Notes: a model not told the origin generated them from the sequence alone. 64,000 nt of DNA from Oligoflexales bacterium (GCA_947494335.1 CANLUT010000004.1:186001-250000), one strand, 5' to 3'; shown: positions 43,022-52,325, numbered from the stretch's first letter. Translations and numbers: made by a program.

Positions 43022-43054
43022 AAAAAAGGCCGATTCCGTCCATGGAATCGGCCT
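43022..43054 (-). terminator. Rho-independent terminator
   Basis: Minus strand: 11-bp stem AGGCCGATTCC/GGAATCGGCCT with a 6-base loop, followed by TTTTTT. It follows the protease gene at 43088-43963 and precedes the sucB promoter region. Confidence 0.92.
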
Positions 43055-43087
43055 GTTCCTGTTAAAGCACCGCGACGCGCGCGAGGC

Positions 43088-43963
43088 TTAAAGGGTAGGG
43101 ATGTGACGGGCAAATGAGTTGACGCGAGTGACATCTTCACCGCGGCAGCCAGTCTCTGTGCAGCGATTGGAGATGGTGCAACTTCCACGATATGTGAAGT
43201 CTGTTTCACCGCGAACTAAAATTCCTTCGACCTCGCCCGTGGTGGTATTGAATACAGCTGATCCACTATTTCCACCGTAGGTATCAAGATTGGCAACGAA
43301 GTAAGGTTTCGCCGCATCATTGGTGCGAACTTTGGCCTTTGACGTGATCTTGGTCGGCAGTCCAGATGGATGACCAATCACGGTTACACCATCCCCAACC
43401 TTCAGAGCGCGTGATCGGTTGAGCTTCAATGGCTCGCGATCAGTGACAGCACGATCTAATTTGATGACCGCATAGTCATTACCTTGTCCACCCTCGAGTG
43501 TTTGGGAGACAATCGACTTACAGCTGTAAACATCTGCTGCATCAACAGTTGTAAGATCTTTGCCCTGCTGATCATAGCCAAAATCAAAAACAAAATTTAC
43601 ACCAGCACACATTTCAGCGTCACGAATACAGTGGCCAGCCGTGACTAAGAGATCTTCGCCAACGAGAAAGCCAGAACAAAAGCCAGGTGTCGGTTGTTCA
43701 AAGAATGGCTCATCGTCGCAAAGATTCATTGCTTCGCCAAACGTCTCTGTCGGCAATTTGAATCGTGAGCCCTCAGGAGTCAAATCGCTCTTTTTGACCA
43801 AGATTGAAGTCGAACGCGCAAGGGTAACCATTTTAGGATCGTTATCACTGTCAAATAGATCACGACGATCGTCTTCGCCGTAAATAACGCGCGCCTCGGC
43901 CATCAACTGACCGGACTGCGCAAACAACAGTGCCACAAGTCCCAATCCTAGGAATTTTGCCAT
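43088..43963 (-). CDS. Secreted V8/trypsin-like serine protease
   Basis: About 291 aa from the ATG at 43963, with GGGAGGG just upstream. A signal peptide (KFLGLGLVALLFAQSGQLMA) precedes the S1 domain: His in TAGHC, Asp in NDYAVIKLD, Ser in YGGNSGSAVF. The PGFCSGFLVG and GHPSGLPTKITSKA strands are typical of V8/glutamyl-endopeptidase-like proteases. Several cysteines near the C-terminus (GSCTISNRCTETGCRG) suggest disulfides. Likely extracellular or periplasmic; it has its own terminator. Confidence 0.87.
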   Translation of the reverse strand: MAKFLGLGLVALLFAQSGQLMAEARVIYGEDDRRDLFDSDNDPKMVTLARSTSILVKKSDLTPEGSRFKLPTETFGEAMNLCDDEPFFEQPTPGFCSGFLVGEDLLVTAGHCIRDAEMCAGVNFVFDFGYDQQGKDLTTVDAADVYSCKSIVSQTLEGGQGNDYAVIKLDRAVTDREPLKLNRSRALKVGDGVTVIGHPSGLPTKITSKAKVRTNDAAKPYFVANLDTYGGNSGSAVFNTTTGEVEGILVRGETDFTYRGSCTISNRCTETGCRGEDVTRVNSFARHIPTL

Positions 43964-44097
43964 GTGCCCTCCCTGAGCTCCCTCGACCAAAAAAATCTGT
44001 GCTAAACTGGTTAGTTAAAGAAACCCTAGCAGCATATTGGCCAACTGGTCAAATTAATTTTTTTGCGGGGAAAACTTCCATAAAGGGTCCGCGTCTT

Positions 44098-44982
44098 ATG
44101 ATCACGAACAGCAAGGCATTCAGGCAATTTACGGCAACTAGCATATTTTATGCTGTCATTTTGACGGCATGTGCAACCACGCAAAATTTTGACGACGATT
44201 CATCGACTAAAATAGATCCCTCGGATGCCAAGAATTTTAAATTAAAAGTTTCAGCTTCAAAGTCCAACTCAGGAACAGCGGATTATAAATTCCAAGGTGC
44301 AAACTTCAAAGCACATTGGATCTCATGCACAGGCAAAGACAAAGATCCTTATGCTGCAGTCTTGGGAATATCTGATCAAAGTGATGCGGCCAAATTTTGT
44401 AATGATTGGTCAGCACAGGCTCTCCTACAAAGCGGCTTTAACGTCATTACGGTGCTCCGATCTGGTAAAGGCCAGTCGACGGGAAGTGATGACTTTGGCG
44501 GTCCGCAGTCAGTCACAGCAGCTGTTGCTGGCATGCAGGCAGGAATCGGTAAAGGCAGTCTCGTTGGACTTTGGGCTTACGACCACGGCACCATCACAGC
44601 CTCCTTTACGGCAAAGACCCTTTCAGGACTAAAGTGGTTGATGGTTGGCAACGGCTTTTATGATCTTGAGGTGGTGGAACGCACCACGAAGAATGAAAGT
44701 GTCAGCAAGACCATTGCAGCTCTAAAAGCTAAGGACGGCGAGGCCGCTCTTGAGCATAGATCCATCGCTTGGGACACCTCAAAACTACCAGATCGTATCG
44801 CGATTTATCACGCGCGCAATGATGATGTTGCAGTGAAGGCACAAGCAGACGCGTTCAATGATCAACTACGTACGATTCAAGCCAAAGTGACATTTGAGGA
44901 TATCGAGGGCGCTAGTCACGACCTACCTTGGCAAGCTCATTTTCAGATTGCCATGAAGATTCTGAAGGGATTACCGAAGTAA
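44098..44982 (+). CDS. Lipoprotein alpha/beta-hydrolase-like, Asp at nucleophile elbow
   Basis: 294 aa from ATG 44098; lipobox LTAC. The layout is that of alpha/beta hydrolases: LLQSGFNVITVLRSGKGQST, then an elbow WAYDHGT where D162 takes the nucleophile place, an acid candidate D242/D243 (HARNDDVAV) and H274 (GASHDLPW). Asp as nucleophile is known in haloalkane dehalogenases and epoxide hydrolases, whereas esterases use Ser. The identification is by motif spacing only. Divergent from the upstream protease gene; convergent with the next gene with no gap. Confidence 0.6.
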   Translation: MITNSKAFRQFTATSIFYAVILTACATTQNFDDDSSTKIDPSDAKNFKLKVSASKSNSGTADYKFQGANFKAHWISCTGKDKDPYAAVLGISDQSDAAKFCNDWSAQALLQSGFNVITVLRSGKGQSTGSDDFGGPQSVTAAVAGMQAGIGKGSLVGLWAYDHGTITASFTAKTLSGLKWLMVGNGFYDLEVVERTTKNESVSKTIAALKAKDGEAALEHRSIAWDTSKLPDRIAIYHARNDDVAVKAQADAFNDQLRTIQAKVTFEDIEGASHDLPWQAHFQIAMKILKGLPK

Positions 44983-45330
44983 CTACTGCGCCGGGAAGGG
45001 GCTTTCATAAAATACATAGGTGGCAAAGTCTCCGACCTCGAAATAGACCTTCTTTTCGTTCTCATCGACGATAAAGTTTTGATTTAAATCCATCACACCG
45101 TAACCATAACGATAGGCGCGAGACTCTTTTGCTCCACTGCCCGTGGACATGGCTGTCGAAAGTTTATCTACCTGGACCCATCGATACATGATCTTCCCAT
45201 CACTAATGACATCCACAACCCCATTGGTGCCTGTCCAGTTTTGAATCGAGCGCGAAATTTTATTTTGTGTTTCCTGAGTACATGACCAGAAAATTACTAC
45301 ACTGACGAGCAGCATCAAAAAAATTCGCAT
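44983..45330 (-). CDS. Hypothetical small lipoprotein
   Basis: 115 aa with lipobox FWSC (C17). The rest is short beta-like segments (KIMYRWVQVDKLSTAMSTGS, KKVYFEVGDFATYVFYES) of unknown family. It is convergent with the alpha/beta-hydrolase gene at its 3' end and shares strand with the Nudix gene 20 bases upstream, so these two are likely one transcript. Confidence 0.6.
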   Translation of the reverse strand: MRIFLMLLVSVVIFWSCTQETQNKISRSIQNWTGTNGVVDVISDGKIMYRWVQVDKLSTAMSTGSGAKESRAYRYGYGVMDLNQNFIVDENEKKVYFEVGDFATYVFYESPFPAQ

Positions 45331-45350
45331 GTTTTTCTCTCCCGAGACAT

Positions 45351-45920
45351 TTAAACACTCAAACGAAGATCGGCTTTTGCTAAAATCTCAGCCGACAACC
45401 CCCAAACTGACATTGTGCCGCAATTGTACAAAAAACTGCGACGCCAACAACCAAACAAATTGAACTCGAACTTCTGACGATTCTCACTGATAAGGAGTCG
45501 AATGGGCACCATGTAAACATCAGCGACCTCGGAGGGACTCAATTGGAGGTCGTCTCTCGATGCCTCGGTAGTCGCGATGATCGGGTAAACGAGAGATCCA
45601 TCCAGGGCTGGAAGAGGATCCGTCGCGCCAAGCACTTTGACGAGTTCAGGTTTGAGTCCAATTTCTTCTGCAGCCTCGCGTAAAGCCGTATCTCGTGGAT
45701 TCTTGTCTCCTGCTTCCATGCGACCACCGGGAAATCCAACTTGACCGCGATGGGATCCCAGGCGCGTGCTTCGCCTTATAAATAGGACAGTTGGATCAGG
45801 GGAGTCTGATTCAAAAATCAGCACAGCGACCGCACTTGGCTTGCGCGGAACAGAATAATGAACCGGATCCCATGAGGCGAGATCCGGTTTCAAGTGTTCA
45901 GTCTTTAAGATGCTAGACAT
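45351..45920 (-). CDS. Nudix hydrolase, CoA-pyrophosphatase type
   Basis: 189 aa with the full Nudix box GGRMEAGDKNPRDTALREAA-EEIGL and the preceding UPF0035 motif VLFIRRSTRLGSHRGQVGFPG that marks CoA/acyl-CoA diphosphatases (NudL/YeaB). Such enzymes split CoA to phosphopantetheine and 3',5'-ADP. The C-terminal Cys-Trp-rich end is unremarkable. It starts 30 bases after the bactofilin stop. Confidence 0.87.
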   Translation of the reverse strand: MSSILKTEHLKPDLASWDPVHYSVPRKPSAVAVLIFESDSPDPTVLFIRRSTRLGSHRGQVGFPGGRMEAGDKNPRDTALREAAEEIGLKPELVKVLGATDPLPALDGSLVYPIIATTEASRDDLQLSPSEVADVYMVPIRLLISENRQKFEFNLFGCWRRSFLYNCGTMSVWGLSAEILAKADLRLSV

Positions 45921-45950
45921 AGATCAAAAAAGTTCTGCCCAAGAGGAGGA

Positions 45951-46475
45951 TTAGGCTAAAGAAATATCAGGTACTCGCGCAGCAACTAGCGGTGAACGAT
46001 CGTTGTCGGAGTCAACTTTCGGCGAGTCAAACTTGCGACCTTTTACGTCTTTGTGATCTTTCCCATCACGTTTGCCATGCTCAGCACCTGCAACGGCACG
46101 CTTCATGGTTGTACGACCGTTATAGATCGCACCTTCATGCACCAGAAGATTTGGCGTCACGATGTCAGCCTGAACGTCAGCTGTCGCGCACATTTCTATT
46201 TTGCGCTGAACCGTCAAGTTTCCTTCCATGCGACCGTGAACAACGATTTCCTCAGCTTTGACGGCAGCATTTATGACGGCATCTTCCTCGACAATCAGAA
46301 GTCCCTCTGCAATGACTTCACCTTCGATGGTTCCACCGATGCGAGTAGCCCCCTTGCAGTAGAGCTTGCCAGCGAAGTGGCAACCCGACGTTAGAATGGT
46401 CACGCCGCCATCTTTATTGGAAGTCGCACTGGAACGCTTTGGTGCTGGACCGTTATTTTTATCATTTCCAAACAT
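45951..46475 (-). CDS. Bactofilin-family polymer-forming cytoskeletal protein
   Basis: 174 aa. The core (residues ~24-125) is the bactofilin beta-helix: VTILTSGCHFAGKLYCKGAT, RIGGTIEGEVIAEGLLIVEE, VHGRMEGNLTVQRKIEM, DIVTPNLLVHEGAIYNGRT. Bactofilins form non-polar filaments under the inner membrane and organise cell-wall or appendage sites. The charged, disordered C-terminal ~45 residues (KRDGKDHKDVKGRKFDSPK) vary in the family. The start is the ATG at 46475. Confidence 0.9.
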   Translation of the reverse strand: MFGNDKNNGPAPKRSSATSNKDGGVTILTSGCHFAGKLYCKGATRIGGTIEGEVIAEGLLIVEEDAVINAAVKAEEIVVHGRMEGNLTVQRKIEMCATADVQADIVTPNLLVHEGAIYNGRTTMKRAVAGAEHGKRDGKDHKDVKGRKFDSPKVDSDNDRSPLVAARVPDISLA

Positions 46476-46535
46476 GTCGCTCTCCTAGTCTGGCATGCTA
46501 TGATCGAATGAATCACCCAATCCTGCGGATTCGTT

Positions 46536-47285
46536 ATGTTTACACGTAGTGTCTCAAAAACATCCTCTCAAAGTATACCATCATTTGGAGGGGTTTCCTT
46601 AACAGGTGCCGGATGGATGCTTAGGCACAAGGATTCCTGGGATGACAAACATCACGTTTTTTTTGAACATTCTGTTGGTTTTTATCAAAACACCACATCT
46701 GCAGCGATGCCATCGCAAAATCCAAAGTCTCGCGCCTCTCAAAGCATTGAAAGCACGGATCTATGGGTTCTAGAGACTGCCGACGGAACCCCCATTGGCC
46801 GCTGTCAGATAAGAGCTACATACGGTGACTTTAATCATGCTCTCCTGCATGTAGAGCTAAAGAATTCAATCGTCGACATCGACATCTGCGCGCCACTTGC
46901 AGATCTCATTACAAGTCAATTTCTTGGTCAGACACTAGACACCCTCAAAATCTTCCCTCTAGGTCCGGATGCAGAGGCGTGCTTAACTAAAATTTCACCG
47001 GTAACGCCACAAAAAATTTTGAGCTTTGATACAGACTGGCTGCCAAACGCTTTGTTGCCCCTGATGTTTCAATTTGATCTCGAGCAATGGATGACATCCA
47101 CATGGGGACAGTCGTCCGCAGAAAAATTGAACTGGCTTAAACGTCGCGTCGATCGCGCCAAGTCGGTCAGCAGTAAAAGTAAAGCTGAACCAAAGCGCCC
47201 CTGGCTCCTATCGCTCCTATCGATGGGTCGTGGACGGCGAGCGCCAATGGTCCATCCACTTCAAAAACTACGTGCTCGGCGTTGA
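46536..47285 (+). CDS. Protein of unknown function
   Basis: 249 aa, not recognised. The first ~70 residues are Ser/Gln-rich and polar, a central part (STDLWVLETADGTPIGRCQI, HVELKNSIVDIDICAPLADL) is mixed alpha/beta, and the C-terminal ~50 residues are strongly basic (NWLKRRVDRAKSVSSKSKAE, GRGRRAPMVHPLQKLRARR), suitable for nucleic acid or membrane contact. No signal peptide. It is divergent from bactofilin with only 60 bases between, and ends in a bidirectional terminator. Confidence 0.55.
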   Translation: MFTRSVSKTSSQSIPSFGGVSLTGAGWMLRHKDSWDDKHHVFFEHSVGFYQNTTSAAMPSQNPKSRASQSIESTDLWVLETADGTPIGRCQIRATYGDFNHALLHVELKNSIVDIDICAPLADLITSQFLGQTLDTLKIFPLGPDAEACLTKISPVTPQKILSFDTDWLPNALLPLMFQFDLEQWMTSTWGQSSAEKLNWLKRRVDRAKSVSSKSKAEPKRPWLLSLLSMGRGRRAPMVHPLQKLRARR

Positions 47286-47297
47286 ATGCCGAAAAAC

Positions 47298-47335
47298 AAA
47301 AAAACCAAGCTCGGGTGTGCCTGGTTTTTTGTTTT
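47298..47335. terminator. Bidirectional terminator
   Basis: AAAAAACCA (47299-47307) pairs with TGGTTTTTT (47322-47330), with A-tract and T-tract built into the arms, so the hairpin can stop transcripts from either side. It lies between convergent genes (46536 gene and rpsI). Confidence 0.75.
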
Positions 47336-47352
47336 GTACTTGAAGTAACCGA

Positions 47353-47751
47353 TTAACGCTTCGAGAACTGGAAGCGACGGCGAGCAGATGCAAGACCGTA
47401 CTTCTTACGCTCTTTCTTACGAGCATCGCGAGTGATAAGGCCAGCAGCCTTCAAAGTCTTGCGACTTTCTGGGTTCATCGTTGAGAGAGCGCGGCTTAGC
47501 GCATGGCGGATCGCGCCAGCTTGGCCAGTAAGACCACCGCCAATAACGTTGATCGTGATGTCGTATGCGTCAACAACACCAGCGAGCTCAAGAGCTTGCT
47601 TAACGATCATGCGCGATGTTGGACGAAGAAAGTAGTCATCCATTGTGCGCTTGTTGATAACGATGTTGCCTTTACCTTGCTTCATCCATACGCGAGCAAT
47701 CGCTGTCTTGCGCTTACCAACTGCGTGAATTGCTTTTGACTTAGTTGCCAT
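47353..47751 (-). CDS. rpsI: Ribosomal protein S9
   Basis: Small-subunit protein whose basic tail reaches the P site. AVGKRKTAIARVWMKQGKG, NVIGGGLTGQAGAIRHALSR and the terminal KKYGLASARRRFQFSKR are diagnostic; 132 aa. It starts 14 bases after the rplM stop, the universal rplM-rpsI pair. Confidence 0.98.
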   Translation of the reverse strand: MATKSKAIHAVGKRKTAIARVWMKQGKGNIVINKRTMDDYFLRPTSRMIVKQALELAGVVDAYDITINVIGGGLTGQAGAIRHALSRALSTMNPESRKTLKAAGLITRDARKKERKKYGLASARRRFQFSKR

Positions 47752-47765
47752 GAATCAGATTCTCC

Positions 47766-48197
47766 TTAGCGAGTCGGCATTGCGACAGGATTTTGAGCTT
47801 TGTGAGGATGCTCAGCACCAGCGTATACATGAAGGTTGCTGCAGATCTTACGACCAAGCTTAGACTTAGGAAGCATGCCTTTGATCGCTGTCTCAAGAAC
47901 GCGCTCTGGCTTGGTTGCCAAAAGGTCACGAGCTGCAATCGCTTTGATGCCGCCGATGTATCCGGTGTGGTGGAAGTAGAATTTGTCAGTCGTCTTTACA
48001 CCGCTCATTTTAACTTTGCCGGCATTAACAACGACAACGTAGTCGCCACCGTCAATATGAGGAGCAAAGTCAGCTTTGTGCTTTCCGCGAAGAACGCGTG
48101 CAACCTCAGTCGCTAGACGTCCGAGAGTCTTGCCGGACGCATCAACGATGGTCCACTGCTTTTTCACATCAGCAGGTTTTACACTTACAGTTTTCAT
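47766..48197 (-). CDS. rplM: Ribosomal protein L13
   Basis: Early-assembly large-subunit protein. The start is the ATG at 48197 (MKTVSVKPADVKKQWTIVDA, 143 aa); an in-frame ATG further up would add 41 residues with no family match. LGRLATEVARVLRGKHKADF and GDYVVVVNAGKVKMSGVK are typical. First gene of rplM-rpsI. Confidence 0.97.
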   Translation of the reverse strand: MKTVSVKPADVKKQWTIVDASGKTLGRLATEVARVLRGKHKADFAPHIDGGDYVVVVNAGKVKMSGVKTTDKFYFHHTGYIGGIKAIAARDLLATKPERVLETAIKGMLPKSKLGRKICSNLHVYAGAEHPHKAQNPVAMPTR

Positions 48198-48370
48198 AAA
48201 TATCCGTAACTCCAGATACCACTTCGGCGCTTGAATTATTGGACTTTTTGACAACCGGTCAAACGCAGAAGCCGGGTGCTGGTCCATAGAGAGGGGGCAA
48301 TATATATAAGTGACCCCCACTGGTCAACAAGGAACCTTTGATAAACGCGGGTTTGGCGAAAAAACTCCGA

Positions 48371-49765
48371 CTAGAACGCGATCGATCCTGGAGCCCGCGG
48401 GCAGGGGATCACATCACGGATGTTACCCATCCCCGATAAGTACTGAACAATACGCTCAAAACCAAGCCCAAAGCCGGCGTGAGGGACCGACCCGAAGCGT
48501 CGCAGATCAAGGAACCACTGGAGTTCATCAACAGGAAGCTTCATCTCCCTGATCCTGGTCTCAAGCAAATCAAGGCGCTCTTCGCGCTGGCTACCGCCGA
48601 TGATCTCCCCAATGCGAGGGGCTAGCACGTCCATGGCGGCCACGGTCTTGCCATCGTCATTTTGCCGCATGTAGAACGCCTTAATATCCTTTGGATAATC
48701 TGTGACGATGCAGGGACCTTTAAAGACATGATCTGTCAAATAACGCTCGTGTTCAGACTGAAGATCTATCCCCCATTTCACAGGAAACTCAAACTTTACC
48801 GACGCCTTTTCAAGCTCTTTGACCGCATCTGTATAAGTTATTGCTGAAAATTTGGACTCACTCAGCTTGGCGATGTCATCGGGGGTCAAGCCCTTGTACA
48901 TCTCGCTTAAGAAGGCAAGTTCCTCTGGACACTTTTTCACAGCCCATCCACAGAGAAAGCGCACAAAATCTTCTGCGAGTTTCATGTCGTCTTCAAGGTC
49001 TGCAAATGCCAATTCAGGTTCAATCATCCAGAATTCTGACAGGTGCCGGGTGGTGTTGGAGTTCTCCGCGCGAAACGTCGGACCAAAAGTATAGATATCA
49101 CCAAGCGAGAGAGCCAAAAATTCACCTTCAAGCTGACCACTTACGGTGAGATGTGCATGCTTACCAAAAAAATCTTTGGACCAGTCGATAGCTCCCTTGT
49201 CGGTTTTGGGGACTTTATTGAGATCAAGGGTGGTCACGGTGAAAATCTCACCGGCACCTTCGCAGTCATTGCCGGTGATGATGGGCGTATGGGCCCACAT
49301 AAATCCACGGGATTGAAAAAACTCGTGGACGCCGTATGCCAACGCATTTCTTAAACGCCAAACCGCACCAAAGGTATTTGTGCGCCCACGAAGATGACCG
49401 ATCTCGCGCAAAAACTCGAGTGTGTGACCTTTTTTCTGAAGCGGGTACGTCTCGGGATCTGCCTCGCCATATAGCTCAAGTTTCTTTGCATGGACTTCCC
49501 AGGATTGACCTTTGCCTTGGCTTTTCTTCAGTTCGCCATCAATGCGCACTGACGCTCCCGTCTGACAACGCCCAAGAAGATCAAATCCCGGGATACCCTG
49601 ATCAACAATACATTGCAGCGTTGCCTGACAAGACCCGTCATTTAACACCAGAAATGCGAAAGCTTTTGATTCGCGACGAGAGCGCACCCAGCCGCAAATG
49701 GTAACCTGCTGACCTTCCGTTCCAGTCTGCAAAATATCTTTAATACGATGACGACGAATACTCAT
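48371..49765 (-). CDS. asnS: Asparaginyl-tRNA synthetase
   Basis: Class II synthetase charging tRNA-Asn. N-terminal OB-fold (VTICGWVRSRRESKAFAFLV), catalytic domain motif 2 TFRAENSNTTRHLSEFWMIE and motif 3 GFGLGFERIVQYLSG with the asparaginyl-type ending RDVIPCPRAPGSIAF. 464 aa is normal. The ATG overlaps the stop of the upstream glycosyltransferase gene by 4 bases (ATGA), so it is translationally coupled. Confidence 0.96.
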   Translation of the reverse strand: MSIRRHRIKDILQTGTEGQQVTICGWVRSRRESKAFAFLVLNDGSCQATLQCIVDQGIPGFDLLGRCQTGASVRIDGELKKSQGKGQSWEVHAKKLELYGEADPETYPLQKKGHTLEFLREIGHLRGRTNTFGAVWRLRNALAYGVHEFFQSRGFMWAHTPIITGNDCEGAGEIFTVTTLDLNKVPKTDKGAIDWSKDFFGKHAHLTVSGQLEGEFLALSLGDIYTFGPTFRAENSNTTRHLSEFWMIEPELAFADLEDDMKLAEDFVRFLCGWAVKKCPEELAFLSEMYKGLTPDDIAKLSESKFSAITYTDAVKELEKASVKFEFPVKWGIDLQSEHERYLTDHVFKGPCIVTDYPKDIKAFYMRQNDDGKTVAAMDVLAPRIGEIIGGSQREERLDLLETRIREMKLPVDELQWFLDLRRFGSVPHAGFGLGFERIVQYLSGMGNIRDVIPCPRAPGSIAF

Positions 49766-51018
49766 GGTTGTGGCTCCTTGACGGTCAAAAGACCGCGAAT
49801 CCTGTTTTCATCTAAAACAGCGTTTTTTAGGGTCTCAATCTGGCGCAGCTTGCTCCAGATGGTTCTTGGAATAAACGATTGCACGGTCAATGGCTGCGAG
49901 TCCGTGCGCTTATGAACCTCATGATAAACTGACAACACACCGCGGGCGACCCGGTACCAGTTAAACCGCTTTACACGGTCAGCACCTGCACGCACTAGTG
50001 AGGCTCGCAACTTAGAATCCGTCAGAACTCTATGGAGTGCCAAAGCTAGCTGATCACGGTCCAAAGGATTAATGAGGATCGCGGCCTGACCTACCACCTC
50101 TGGAATGCTACTTGTGCAACTTGTTACGACCGGCGCTCCTGAGGCCATGGCTTCAAGAGGCGGCAGACCAAAACCTTCGTAAAGACTTGGATAAGCCACA
50201 AGCCTGGCGTGGCGGTAATACTCACTTAACTCGGCGTCAGTGACAAAGCCTTTGAAGATAACGTCATCCCTGAATTCACGAGCTTTCAGCTGTACTGAAG
50301 CAAACAAAGGGCTTTCGCCACCAATCAAAACAAGTTTAGTTTTAATTGATGGATAGTCGTGACGAAGTTTTTCGTACGCCTCGATCAGTACTTTAATGTT
50401 TTTACGAGGTTCAAGTGAGCCCACATACAAAATGTAATCGCCGCCATAATCAATGGGATTTGACTGATCCGTCGAGGGTGGCAAGGAAAACGTGTCGTCA
50501 ACGGCCCAGTATACCAAACTGACTTTTTCTGCCGGCAAACCAAAATACTGGAGGAGGTCGTTTTTAGAGTTGTTGCTGTTGGTAATGACTTTAGTGGCCC
50601 GCTGGGCAAGTTGCGGGATAATCAAGTTATAAACCGTACGAAACGCAAAACTATACCACTGGGGATTTACAACAAAGCACAAGTCATGAATGTGAATAAT
50701 CGATTTGCCCGAGTAAAATAGCGGTGCCACGTTAGCAGGAGAATGTAGCACATCGATTTTATATTTTTTGGCCAAACGCGGCAGGCGCACCTGCTCCCAG
50801 ATGTGATTTCTAAAACTTTCCATCGGCCGCAAATTATCGCCGACCACAGTGACATTGGGATAGTTCCACTCAGGAGCACCAATTTGCTCTTTACCGGTAA
50901 AAATCACGTACTCGTTTTCGCGATCAATCTCGATCAGAGTCTTTACCAGGTTGTAAGCGGCACGCTGCACACCGGTTCTTTTCGCCACGAGAAAGCGTCC
51001 ATTAATCCCGACTCTCAT
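49762..51018 (-). CDS. GT4-family glycosyltransferase
   Basis: 418 aa, GT-B fold. MRVGINGRFLVAKRTGVQRA (N-terminal acceptor domain), IHIHDLCFVV, and the donor domain with YVGSLEPRKNIKVLIEAYEK, SLYEGFGLPPLEAMASGAPV and the conserved ExxxxG/E pair. GT4 enzymes add sugars from nucleotide donors with retention, here probably to a cell-surface or capsular glycan. The C-terminal ~50 residues are extra. Overlaps the next glycosyltransferase upstream and asnS downstream by 4 bases each. Confidence 0.92.
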   Translation of the reverse strand: MRVGINGRFLVAKRTGVQRAAYNLVKTLIEIDRENEYVIFTGKEQIGAPEWNYPNVTVVGDNLRPMESFRNHIWEQVRLPRLAKKYKIDVLHSPANVAPLFYSGKSIIHIHDLCFVVNPQWYSFAFRTVYNLIIPQLAQRATKVITNSNNSKNDLLQYFGLPAEKVSLVYWAVDDTFSLPPSTDQSNPIDYGGDYILYVGSLEPRKNIKVLIEAYEKLRHDYPSIKTKLVLIGGESPLFASVQLKAREFRDDVIFKGFVTDAELSEYYRHARLVAYPSLYEGFGLPPLEAMASGAPVVTSCTSSIPEVVGQAAILINPLDRDQLALALHRVLTDSKLRASLVRAGADRVKRFNWYRVARGVLSVYHEVHKRTDSQPLTVQSFIPRTIWSKLRQIETLKNAVLDENRIRGLLTVKEPQP

Positions 51019-52163
51019 GACGAAACGCCTCCCGTGGCACTAAAGGTGCTGGCTACGGGGCGAGGCCCTGTTCCAAGGCAGCTTCGATACAACGTCAATG
51101 TTTGGTCAGTCATGGCATCCCATGAGAATTTTTTTCGATGCTCGGCGATCCCTTGGCGGGAACGCTCTACTAGTTTTACATCATTCACACCGCGTTCTAG
51201 AGCACGTGCAATATCCATATAGTCGTAAGGATCAGCAAAAATTGCGTAATCTCCCACCACCTCTGGCAAAGATGACGAGCGTGCAACCACAACCGGTGCA
51301 CCACAGCTCAGAGCTTCAAGTGGCGGCAAACCAAAACCCTCGTAAGTAGACGGATAGACGAATAGCTTAGTCATCGAGTAGACGGCAGGAAGATGCTCTT
51401 CTGCAATAAACTTCGAGAAGTAAATAAGATGTTTCTTATTAAATGATTCTGCCAAGCGCAGGAGCGCAACATCGATCGGGGTTGCTAACACCAACGGGAT
51501 CTCAAGGTTTGACTGACAGTATGCGCGGACCAGCTGCTGGACGTTTTTATGGGGCTTATTGTTGGATACGCACAAAATGAACTCGTCGGGAAGCTCATAG
51601 ATCTCGCGCACGTATGACAAGACCTCAGGATCTGCAACGGGCTGATAAAGATCACTCACTCCGTTATAGGTGACAAAAATCTTTTCTGGATCCAAAGATA
51701 GCGTGCGAACAATTTCTTGTTTGGAGAACTGGCTGACCGTCAAAATATAGGTCGAGCGGGCAATACAGCTTTTTACAAAGACTCGGTAGTAGACCTGGTG
51801 AAACGGCGTATAAAAGTGAGGTAACACCAAGTGGTTAAGATCGTGAATGGTCATGATCATTTTGCACGGAGAGAGCAGGGGAGCTACGAAGGACGGAGCG
51901 TGAAATAAATCGATCTTGTGTTCCCGTAGACGTCTTGGGATTTCAATCTGCTCTCGGAAACTAATCCAGCCCGCATCCACATCAACAAAATGGATGAACT
52001 CTGGCCAGGATAAAGACTTTAACGGGCTGTCGCGGTTCACAAGTACGTAAAAATCAAAATGCTTTTCACGCGACGCCACGCCACGAATCAATTCGTAAAC
52101 GTATCGTGCAATGCCGTGCATGCTGCCCGGCTTGATCATTCTGGCATCAATCGCAACCCGCAT
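51015..52163 (-). CDS. GT4-family glycosyltransferase
   Basis: 382 aa, similar to its downstream neighbour (about the same architecture, AIDARMIKPGSMHGIARYVY, ILTVSQFSKQEIVRTLSLDP, YPSTYEGFGLPPLEALSCGA). It is the first gene of the glycosyltransferase-glycosyltransferase-asnS unit; its stop overlaps the next start (ATGA). The sugar and acceptor are unknown. The two enzymes probably act in sequence on one surface glycan. Confidence 0.92.
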   Translation of the reverse strand: MRVAIDARMIKPGSMHGIARYVYELIRGVASREKHFDFYVLVNRDSPLKSLSWPEFIHFVDVDAGWISFREQIEIPRRLREHKIDLFHAPSFVAPLLSPCKMIMTIHDLNHLVLPHFYTPFHQVYYRVFVKSCIARSTYILTVSQFSKQEIVRTLSLDPEKIFVTYNGVSDLYQPVADPEVLSYVREIYELPDEFILCVSNNKPHKNVQQLVRAYCQSNLEIPLVLATPIDVALLRLAESFNKKHLIYFSKFIAEEHLPAVYSMTKLFVYPSTYEGFGLPPLEALSCGAPVVVARSSSLPEVVGDYAIFADPYDYMDIARALERGVNDVKLVERSRQGIAEHRKKFSWDAMTDQTLTLYRSCLGTGPRPVASTFSATGGVSS

Positions 52164-52325
52164 ATCCCGTGGATCCCATTCAAAAAATGGCCCCCATTCT
52201 CTATCTGTAGCCTTGCCATGTCTACTTTATAAGAAAATGCGGCACAATCCACTGAAATAAATAATATTTTTATAAGTTAGGACGAAAGAAGGGGGGCTCA
52301 AAAGCCCAAAATCTAATGTCAACGA

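Noticed and set aside
52293-52306. GGGCT/AGCCC hairpin after the pilin
   Set aside because: Stem of 5 bp and no T-rich tract on the gene's strand.
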